Source: Clostridiales bacterium
GTDB lineage: Bacteria; Bacillota; Clostridia; Lachnospirales; Lachnospiraceae
NCBI GenBank assembly: GCA_029267975.1
Contig: JAJUHH010000227.1
Location: 1 to 5,126 of the forward strand
Length of the DNA: 5,126 nt
Direction of reading: 5' to 3'
Below are positions 1 through 5,126 of this stretch, piece by piece. A program made the translations under genes and the position numbers. Under the pieces are notes generated by a model that ran no database searches, was not told the origin of the DNA, and worked only from the letters and a program-made list of their open reading frames with translations. How positions within the stretch are numbered: the first letter of the stretch is position 1; the number at the start of each line of letters is the position of its first letter.

Positions 1-2070
1 AGTGTAACACCCAGTAAGGATGAGAGCGGTATATTTGAAAATTCCAATTACAGGCTGATCCTTGATAAAGATACGCTGGGTATTACGATTGAGGACAAAA
101 AGACAGGGTTTTTATATGAAACGGTGCAGGAGGATGAGAAATCCAATGCATCCTGGCAGGGCTTCTTAAATTCCGGAGTATCCGTAGAATTTTACAGTCA
201 GAAGGCCACTATGCCTGAGCGGGTTGATTTAATCAAAGGAAAGGTAGAGAAGACCTTCACCTTCTATGAGAGTGGCTTTGACGTTATACTTACCTATCCC
301 GATTATGCCTTCAGCATGTGCCTTGAGCTGAGGCTGCATGAGGATGGGGTGAGTGCCTCTGTGAAGAAGGACAGCATCAAAGAAGGGGACACCTTTAAAC
401 TGGTAGCAGTGTATCTGTATCCCATGTTTGGCTCCACCTATGCAGGAGAAAAGAGCGGCTATATGCTGGTACCCGAAGGTGCCGGGGCTTTGATCGATTT
501 AAAGGACAATCATGGAAAATTTAAGACCCCCTATACTAAGAAGGTCTATGGCATGAATGTGGGTATTGATAAATTCACTCAGAATTCCTTCAGACTGCCA
601 GCCGTTGTAGAACCGGAGCAAATTACAGTACCTGTATTCGGTATGGTCTATACCGGAGAGCAGCAGGGCTTTCTGGGAATTATTGAAGAGGGTGATTATA
701 ATGCGGAAATTCTGGCTTATCCAAACGGAGTTATGACGGACTATAACTGGGTGACGGCCAAGTTTCATTACCGTGAAGTATATACCATGCAGACAGCAGC
801 CTCCTCCGGTGTGCCGGCCTATGAAAAGAATCCTTACCTGAGGGACATCTCCATCCGTTACCGGCTGCTATCCGGGGAGCAGGCCAACTATACTGGCTTA
901 GCCAAGACCTATCAGCAGTATCTGATTGAACAGGGTGACTTAGTGAAACAAGAGGACCGCTATCAGATGAAGATCGACTTCTTCGGAGCAGATACAAAGA
1001 AATGGCTTATATTCAATAAGCTTGTACCCATGACTACCGTAGAGCAGATGAGCCGTATCATAAATGATCTGTATGATAACGGAGTGACAAAGCTTCTTCC
1101 GGTCTATACCGGCTGGCAGGCAAAAGGCATTTCCTTAAATTACGGAAGCGGTAACTTTAAGCTTGAGTCAAAGCTAGGCAGCAGGAAAGAGCTGTTTACC
1201 CTGGTGAAGGAGCTGGAAGAAAAGAATATCCGTCTTACCCTGCTTCAGGACTTTCTGCTTGCCAATCCTGCAAGATATTATAATACGGCAAAGGATACGG
1301 TAAAGGGAATTAATCAGATGCTGGTAGAGAAACCAACCGGTGGACAGGTATATGAAAGCATGTATTATCTGACTCCCACAAGAGCTTATGAACTGGCAGA
1401 CAGCTTTGCAGGGCAATATAGGGATAGCCCGTTACACAGTATAGCACTGTCCTCCATATCCAATACGGTATTCTCCTATTATTCCAGCGGTGATATATAC
1501 AGCCGGGAATATACAGCCAATGTGTATGAGGCAGTGATGGAGCAGTTGGGGGAGTTTGAATTATCTCTGGACCATCCCAATCAATACCTGTATAAGTACA
1601 CAAAAAAGTACTTCAATATGCCTCTGTCCACATCGAATTACAGTTATCTGAGTAAGGAGATACCCTTCCTTCCCATGGTATTAAAGGGTTACATTCCTTA
1701 CTGGGCGGAGTATGGCAACTTCCAGGCCAATGAAAGGGAGTTTTTCTTACGAATGCTGGAATATGGTGCCTATCCCAGTTATCTGCTGACTAGCGAATCT
1801 CCCAACAAGCTGCGCAGCACGAATTCGAACTATATCTATACCTCGGAGTATGAGGTTTTAAAGTCTGAGCTTATAAGAGAATATGAAGAACTGGGCAAGG
1901 TATTCACGCTGCTGGAAGGAGCAGGTATCAAGGCTCACACCTATCTGAAGGATAAGGTGGTATCGGTGCAATATGACAATGGTGTAGGTATTCTGATCAA
2001 TTATTCTGATTTCGACTATCAGTGGGGTAATGTGACAGTAGCAGCAGGATCCTATCAGGTCATTCCATAG
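1..2070 (+). CDS. DUF5696 domain-containing protein, 5'-truncated by window edge (glycosidase-like barrel suspected)
   Basis: The frame is open from base 1, giving 689 visible residues ending at TAG 2068-2070. The in-frame GTG at 124 is not the real start, because conserved-looking sequence precedes it (NYRLILDKDTLGITIEDKKTG, residues 16-36 from base 1). The N-terminal third is beta-rich and includes GYMLVPEGAGALIDL (153-167), a signature I associate with DUF5696 proteins of Firmicutes. Residues about 335-425 alternate strand and helix like the first repeats of a TIM barrel: KWLIFNKL (334-341), an amphipathic helix, TKLLPVYTGWQAKG (363-376), a helix, then IRLTLLQDF (410-418). Further landmarks are IALSSISNTVFSYY (481-494) and YIPYWAEYGNF (564-574). 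The C-terminus (VVSVQYDNGVGILINYSD, 653-670) resembles the small beta-sandwich that closes many glycosidases. No transmembrane segment is visible; any signal peptide would lie upstream of the window. It lies 31 bp before the permease genes, which suggests a glycan-related role. Family assignment is from memory and fairly firm; enzymatic activity is inference. Confidence -1.
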   Translation, partial: SVTPSKDESGIFENSNYRLILDKDTLGITIEDKKTGFLYETVQEDEKSNASWQGFLNSGVSVEFYSQKATMPERVDLIKGKVEKTFTFYESGFDVILTYPDYAFSMCLELRLHEDGVSASVKKDSIKEGDTFKLVAVYLYPMFGSTYAGEKSGYMLVPEGAGALIDLKDNHGKFKTPYTKKVYGMNVGIDKFTQNSFRLPAVVEPEQITVPVFGMVYTGEQQGFLGIIEEGDYNAEILAYPNGVMTDYNWVTAKFHYREVYTMQTAASSGVPAYEKNPYLRDISIRYRLLSGEQANYTGLAKTYQQYLIEQGDLVKQEDRYQMKIDFFGADTKKWLIFNKLVPMTTVEQMSRIINDLYDNGVTKLLPVYTGWQAKGISLNYGSGNFKLESKLGSRKELFTLVKELEEKNIRLTLLQDFLLANPARYYNTAKDTVKGINQMLVEKPTGGQVYESMYYLTPTRAYELADSFAGQYRDSPLHSIALSSISNTVFSYYSSGDIYSREYTANVYEAVMEQLGEFELSLDHPNQYLYKYTKKYFNMPLSTSNYSYLSKEIPFLPMVLKGYIPYWAEYGNFQANEREFFLRMLEYGAYPSYLLTSESPNKLRSTNSNYIYTSEYEVLKSELIREYEELGKVFTLLEGAGIKAHTYLKDKVVSVQYDNGVGILINYSDFDYQWGNVTVAAGSYQVIP

Positions 2071-2082
2071 ACACATAGTAAA

Positions 2083-2096
2083 GAGAGAGGCAAAGG
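2083..2096 (+). promoter_or_regulatory. Ribosome binding region of first permease gene
   Basis: Two purine cores precede the ATG at 2102. GAGAGAGG (2083-2090) lies 11 nt upstream of the start and AAAGG (2092-2096) lies 5 nt upstream. Neither is a perfect, ideally spaced Shine-Dalgarno, so initiation is probably moderate. The 31-bp gap after the preceding stop holds no promoter-like or terminator-like sequence, which supports co-transcription. Confidence -1.
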
Positions 2097-2101
2097 TTCC
2101 T

Positions 2102-3010
2102 ATGAAAAAAAGAAAAAGACTGATAACGAATAGCTTTAAATACAGGATGACGGGGTTATTATTTGTTACGCCTTGGATAATAGGGTTTTTCATCTTTTTC
2201 TTATACCCCCTTTATCAATCCATCTTATTCAGCTTCAGTAAGGTTACCTTTGCTGCCAAGGGCAGGGTAATCAAGTTTGTAGGCATGGATAACTTCGAGT
2301 ACTTTTTCTCAAGAGATCCATACTTTATCCAAAGACTTATTGCATTTTTTAAAAATACTATGCTGCAGGTTCCGCTGATTCTGGTATTTTCCCTGGTGCT
2401 TGCCCTGCTGCTGAATGAAAAGGTCAGATTAAAGGGAATGTTTCGTACCTTGTTCTTCCTGCCCATTGTTGTTGTAAGCGGTCCGGTTATGAACATGCTG
2501 CTGACCCAGGGTTCTTCGACCATACCGCTAATCGAACAATATGGAATTTATGAAATTATTGAAGGGGCATTGCCACAGTTTTTGGAAGAGCCTGTTACCT
2601 CGCTATTTAGTCAGTTGATCCTAATTCTCTGGTATTCCGGTGTGCCCATCCTGATCTTTATCGCCGGTTTGCAAAAGATTGATCAATCCCTGTATGAAGC
2701 CTCCTCCATTGACGGAGCTTCCTCCTGGGTGTCCTTCTGGAAGATTGTGCTTCCTTCCATCAAGGGAATGATCCTGATCAATGCAATCTATATTATTGTA
2801 TTTTTGGCTACCTCTGAGATTAATGATGTAATCATCTGGATCAGGGACAGTATGCTGGATGCCTCAAAGAGAGGCTTTGGTATTGCTTCCGCGGCTGCCT
2901 GGATATATTCCATCGGTATCTCCCTTCTGATCATGATTTACTACCTTATATTTGGAAGGGAAGCAAAAAGCAAGGTGAAGCATGCGGTGATTACCAGAAG
3001 GAAGTATTAA
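2102..3010 (+). CDS. Carbohydrate ABC transporter permease, MalF/UgpA type
   Basis: This 302-residue inner-membrane permease is one half of the translocation channel of a CUT1-type (binding-protein-dependent) sugar importer. A basic N-terminus (KKRKR) precedes six likely membrane helices at about 17-38, 80-102, 112-135, 168-190, 222-245 and 260-284. The first has the typical TPWIIGFFIFFLYPLYQSI pattern of UgpA/MalF proteins and differs from the LplB style. The cytoplasmic EAA loop that docks the ATPase is clear: EASSIDGA (199-206) followed by IVLP (215-218), with the conserved Gly at 205. The length is normal for short MalF-like permeases, which lack the large periplasmic loop of E. coli MalF. 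The ATG at 2102 is chosen because it gives a complete first helix and follows purine-rich sequence. It pairs with the permease gene at 3081. The transported substrate cannot be deduced from the sequence; a sugar or oligosaccharide is the usual case for this family. Confidence -1.
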   Translation: MKKRKRLITNSFKYRMTGLLFVTPWIIGFFIFFLYPLYQSILFSFSKVTFAAKGRVIKFVGMDNFEYFFSRDPYFIQRLIAFFKNTMLQVPLILVFSLVLALLLNEKVRLKGMFRTLFFLPIVVVSGPVMNMLLTQGSSTIPLIEQYGIYEIIEGALPQFLEEPVTSLFSQLILILWYSGVPILIFIAGLQKIDQSLYEASSIDGASSWVSFWKIVLPSIKGMILINAIYIIVFLATSEINDVIIWIRDSMLDASKRGFGIASAAAWIYSIGISLLIMIYYLIFGREAKSKVKHAVITRRKY

Positions 3011-3031
3011 GCAGCTTAAAATTAGCAAAGC

Positions 3032-3059
3032 AGTGTGAGCAAGGCAAATTCACACTTTT
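3032..3059 (+). other. Intergenic inverted repeat with short T-run (possible weak attenuator or mRNA hairpin)
   Basis: AGTGTGA (3032-3038) is the exact reverse complement of TCACACT (3050-3056), leaving an 11-nt loop. T residues occupy 3056-3059. The stem is only 7 bp with four A-T/T-A pairs, so it is a weak terminator candidate at best. It could permit partial termination or slow RNA decay between the two permease genes. The repeat is seen directly; the function is inference. Confidence -1.
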
Positions 3060-3060
3060 A

Positions 3061-3067
3061 AGAAAGG
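3061..3067 (+). promoter_or_regulatory. Poorly spaced Shine-Dalgarno of second permease gene
   Basis: AGAAAGG (3061-3067) is the only purine core near the ATG at 3081 and leaves a 13-nt spacer, longer than the usual 5-9. A GTG at 3069 is in the same frame but is followed by an in-frame TAG at 3078-3080, so it cannot start the gene. The ATG at 3081 remains the best start, although translation may be inefficient. An internal ATG at 3162 (residue 28) is less likely. Confidence -1.
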
Positions 3068-3080
3068 CGTGGTTACTTAG

Positions 3081-4055
3081 ATGAAGGTACTCAATTACAC
3101 CAGGTTGTATAAGATAAAAGCAAAGCTTTGGGGGCGAACCGGGAAGCGGGGCATATTATATATGACCTTTGTATACGTCGTATTGATCGCTATGGGATTT
3201 GTTTATCTGTACCCAATCCTTGATATGTTTGTTACAAGCTTTATGTCTCTGCCGGATTTGCTGGATGCCTCCGTGAAGTGGATACCCACATCAATCACCT
3301 TCGATAATTACAAGGAAGCCTTTGCTGTAATGAAGGTAGACAAAACCGTATTAAACACCATACTGAATGCGCTGCTTCCGGCCTTGGCACAGACTGCTGT
3401 ATGTGCGGTAACCGGTTACGGACTGGCCAGATATGAGGTTCCCTTTAAGAAGCTGATCATGGGATTGATTCTTGTCACCTTCATTCTGCCCCCCTATGTG
3501 CTCATGGTACCCAAATATGTTATGTTCTCCGATTATCATATGATTGGTACCTTAAAGGCCATGGTTTATCCGGCCTTATTGGGACAGGGAAGTAAAAGCG
3601 CCATATTTATTCTGATATTCATGCAGTTTTTCAGGCAGACACCCAAGTCTCTTGATGAAGCGGCCAGGGTGGATGGGGCCTCAGAGTTTAAGATATTCTT
3701 TGGGATTGCCGTACCCCTTGCAGTTCCGGCATTTATCATAAGCTTCTTATTCTCCTTCGTTTGGTACTGGAATGATACCTACTTCACAGCCCTTTACATG
3801 GGATTAACCAGTGCTACGGATACCAATGTGGTCCGGACCATGCTTTTGGAATTGCAGAATTTTGAAATCAGCTATAAGCAGCATATACAGTCAGTGTCCG
3901 GTTGGGGGGCATCCGTTATGGGAGAGTCCGTCGCCAATGAAGCAATTAAGATGGCTGCCACAGTCATTACCATATCGCCGCTGTTATTGATGTATTTGGT
4001 GCTGCAGAAATACTTTGTAGAAGGAATTGACAGAACCGGTATTACCGGTGAATAA
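3081..4055 (+). CDS. Carbohydrate ABC transporter permease, MalG/UgpE type
   Basis: This 324-residue membrane protein is the second half of the sugar importer channel. A basic N-terminal segment (KIKAKLWGRTGKR) precedes six predicted helices at about 28-50, 89-111, 122-145, 172-187, 214-238 and 293-311. The EAA loop is a near-consensus DEAARVDGA (192-200) followed by IAVP (209-212), the docking site for the cytoplasmic ATPase. The ending QKYFVEGIDRTGITGE has the Q-K/R-YFV-x-G form common at the C-terminus of MalG-like permeases. Length is slightly above the usual 270-300, with the extra residues in the N-terminal cytoplasmic tail and in the loop before the last helix (about 240-290). It follows the MalF-like gene by 70 bp and precedes the binding-protein gene, the standard arrangement for a heterodimeric importer. 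Family assignment is secure; the substrate is unknown. Confidence -1.
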   Translation: MKVLNYTRLYKIKAKLWGRTGKRGILYMTFVYVVLIAMGFVYLYPILDMFVTSFMSLPDLLDASVKWIPTSITFDNYKEAFAVMKVDKTVLNTILNALLPALAQTAVCAVTGYGLARYEVPFKKLIMGLILVTFILPPYVLMVPKYVMFSDYHMIGTLKAMVYPALLGQGSKSAIFILIFMQFFRQTPKSLDEAARVDGASEFKIFFGIAVPLAVPAFIISFLFSFVWYWNDTYFTALYMGLTSATDTNVVRTMLLELQNFEISYKQHIQSVSGWGASVMGESVANEAIKMAATVITISPLLLMYLVLQKYFVEGIDRTGITGE

Positions 4056-4072
4056 ACAGACTCAGCCATTTG

Positions 4073-4103
4073 CTTAAGCAGCCATGCGCTAATTGTGCTT
4101 AAG
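4073..4103 (+). other. Inverted repeat upstream of the binding-protein gene (possible mRNA hairpin or operator)
   Basis: CTTAAGCA (4073-4080) is the exact reverse complement of TGCTTAAG (4096-4103), giving an 8-bp stem with a 15-nt loop. The left arm lies inside a perfect 10-bp palindrome, TGCTTAAGCA (4071-4080). The heptamer CAGCCAT is also directly repeated at 4063-4069 and 4079-4085. Only TTT follows the stem, so this is not a good intrinsic terminator. An mRNA-stabilising or processing hairpin ahead of the binding-protein cistron, or a protein-binding site, fits better. The repeats are visible; the role is inferred. Confidence -1.
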
Positions 4104-4126
4104 TTTAAATAGGAAAAAGAAAAAAA

Positions 4127-4133
4127 GAGGAGG
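4127..4133 (+). promoter_or_regulatory. Strong Shine-Dalgarno of binding-protein gene
   Basis: GAGGAGG (4127-4133) sits 8 nt before the ATG at 4142, a near-ideal match and spacing. It ends an uninterrupted 24-nt purine tract (4111-4134), which should be unstructured and accessible to ribosomes. It is clearly stronger than the sites of the two permease genes, consistent with the excess of binding protein over permease usual in such importers. Confidence -1.
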
Positions 4134-4141
4134 ATTTTTGT

Positions 4142-5126
4142 ATGAAAGCAAAAAAAGTATTATCATTGTTACTGGTCCTTGCGCTCGTAGTTACATCCTT
4201 TGCTGCCTGCGGTAAAAATACCGATAGCAATGAAACAACACCAACAACTGCACCAGCATCATCTGATGCAGCACCTACGAATGCAGCTACGGACAGTCAG
4301 GCTGCAACACCTGCGGATGCAGCTGCAGATTCTTTATTGGAGCCTATGACAACAGAAAATATTACGCTTACCTATGCTTGCTGGGGTCTGGGGGAAAAAG
4401 GAGAGACAGAAGCAAAGGACAAGCAGATCCAGGCATTTATGGAAGCTTACCCCAATATCACGGTTGAGTTCGTAACGATCGATCAGGCTACCTGGAATGA
4501 CGGTCTGGCAACACTTGCAGCGACCGGAGATCTGCCGGATGTATTCTGGACTTTCTCGGTTACTGATTCCGTAATGAACCAGTGGGCACTGGATGTTACG
4601 GATTTCTATAACAACGATCCCGATGCCAGGGAGGTTTTCCCCAGCATGGTGGAGAATTCAAGAATTAACGGAAGACTTTACAGCATGCCAACCGTTATGT
4701 TCCCGGCACTTGTATTTGTAAATAAGACTTTATTTGAGAAATACAATGAGCCCTTGCCCTCCTATGACTGGACTGTAGATGATTTCAAGGAAATCGCTAC
4801 AAGATTGGCACATGAGGAAGAGTTTTACTTTGGTACTTCCAACCCCATCTGGCCTGATTACTTCCCTGCCTTGTACAGCGGAACCTCTGCAAGAGGCTGG
4901 GATGGCAATGAGTATCACTTTGACCAGGCATGGATTGATGCAACCAACTTAAAGTATGACTATATCGATAAGGGTATTCTGGAATGGGAATCCGCAGAAG
5001 ACAAAGAGAAGTGGTTAGGCGATCCGGCAGCATGGCCTCCGGCTTTCGGAAGAAGCGCAATGCATTGGGATTGGCCTTGGACCATTGCTATGTTCGAGGA
5101 TGTTGTGAAGCAGCAGTCAGGCTGTG
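4142..5126 (+). CDS. Extracellular solute-binding lipoprotein of carbohydrate ABC importer (family 1 type), 3'-truncated by window edge
   Basis: The ATG at 4142 opens a frame that runs uninterrupted for 328 codons to the window edge with no stop. Residues 1-23 form a lipoprotein signal: Lys-rich start, a long Leu/Val/Ala core, and the lipobox SFAAC with Cys23 as the lipidated residue, followed by Gly. A low-complexity Thr/Ala/Ser/Asp linker (about 25-63) tethers the binding domain to the membrane. The domain starts near ITLTYACWG (74-82) and shows family landmarks: a helix then YPNITVEFV (103-111), WNDGLATLAATGDLPDVFW (118-136), an NGRLYSMP-type segment near 176-183, VFVNKTLFEKYN (191-202) and WTVDDF (210-215). 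It is rich in Trp and Tyr, especially over the last 90 residues, as expected for sugar stacking. Its position after two permease genes makes it the substrate receptor of this importer. Family members usually run about 420-560 residues, so the C-terminal lobe is largely missing here. The specific ligand is not deducible. Confidence -1.
   Translation, partial: MKAKKVLSLLLVLALVVTSFAACGKNTDSNETTPTTAPASSDAAPTNAATDSQAATPADAAADSLLEPMTTENITLTYACWGLGEKGETEAKDKQIQAFMEAYPNITVEFVTIDQATWNDGLATLAATGDLPDVFWTFSVTDSVMNQWALDVTDFYNNDPDAREVFPSMVENSRINGRLYSMPTVMFPALVFVNKTLFEKYNEPLPSYDWTVDDFKEIATRLAHEEEFYFGTSNPIWPDYFPALYSGTSARGWDGNEYHFDQAWIDATNLKYDYIDKGILEWESAEDKEKWLGDPAAWPPAFGRSAMHWDWPWTIAMFEDVVKQQSGC

Noticed and set aside
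124..126. GTG as the start codon of the first gene
   Set aside because: The frame stays open back to base 1 and encodes family-like sequence (YRLILDKDTLGITIEDKKTG) before this codon. There is no Shine-Dalgarno directly upstream. The gene is simply cut by the window edge.
499..2523. Minus-strand open frames of 80-111 codons across the first two genes
   Set aside because: They lie opposite long, well-supported plus-strand genes, have no family-like features and lack convincing ribosome binding sites. They look like chance shadows of coding sequence.
4035..4049. ACCGGT-att-ACCGGT inverted repeat at the end of the second permease gene
   Set aside because: It lies inside the coding sequence for the RTGITGE tail, has a 6-bp stem with a 3-nt loop and no following T-run. 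Codon choice for two similar Thr-Gly pairs explains it. A minor role in RNA stability cannot be excluded.
4056..4141. A separate promoter for the binding-protein gene
   Set aside because: TTGCTT (4070-4075), TTGTGC (4093-4098) and TAAATA (4106-4111) resemble single promoter boxes, but no pair has a 16-18 bp spacing.
4211..4330. Short GCAGC/GATGCAGC-type repeats as a tandem repeat array
   Set aside because: The repeats are irregular and follow from codons for the Ala/Thr/Asp-rich linker after the lipobox, which is common in clostridial lipoproteins.
4730..5060. Minus-strand frames opposite the binding-protein gene
   Set aside because: The plus strand here encodes an uninterrupted, recognisable solute-binding protein with a lipoprotein signal, which explains the region fully.

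Overview
The window is a single-strand (+) slice of a carbohydrate-uptake operon. It reads as a low-to-moderate GC Firmicute, probably a Lachnospiraceae-type clostridium (Anaerocolumna/Lachnoclostridium-like). That guess rests on purine-rich Shine-Dalgarno sites, a lipoprotein signal of the form KKVLSLLLVLALVVTSFAAC-G followed by a Thr/Ala/Ser/Asp-rich linker, and mixed AT-leaning codon use. It is an inference from style, and the genus is not established.

Layout: (1) 1-2070, the 3' portion of a large DUF5696-type protein gene that enters the window already in frame, with its true start outside. (2) 2102-3010, a MalF/UgpA-type membrane permease. (3) 3081-4055, a MalG/UgpE-type membrane permease. 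(4) 4142-5126, the first 328 codons of a lipoprotein extracellular solute-binding protein, cut by the right edge. The gaps are short (31, 70 and 86 bp). I see no convincing promoter or strong terminator in any of them, so the genes are most likely co-transcribed. The two larger gaps hold inverted repeats that could form mRNA hairpins. The last one sits just upstream of a very strong ribosome binding site for the binding-protein gene.

How it works together: the lipoprotein would capture a sugar or oligosaccharide outside the cell and deliver it to the permease heterodimer, whose two EAA loops dock a cytoplasmic ATPase. No ATPase gene is present in the window. CUT1-type importers in Firmicutes commonly borrow a shared MsmX/MsmK-type ATPase encoded elsewhere. 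The DUF5696 protein is the unexplained component. Its middle part has strand/helix patterning reminiscent of a glycoside-hydrolase TIM barrel between beta-rich ends, so it may act on the transported glycan, but its function and substrate cannot be read from sequence.

There are no RNA genes, mobile elements, CRISPR arrays or gene-free stretches over 300 bp. The overall architecture is a known type. The least understood parts are the DUF5696 protein and the structured intergenic region before the binding-protein gene.
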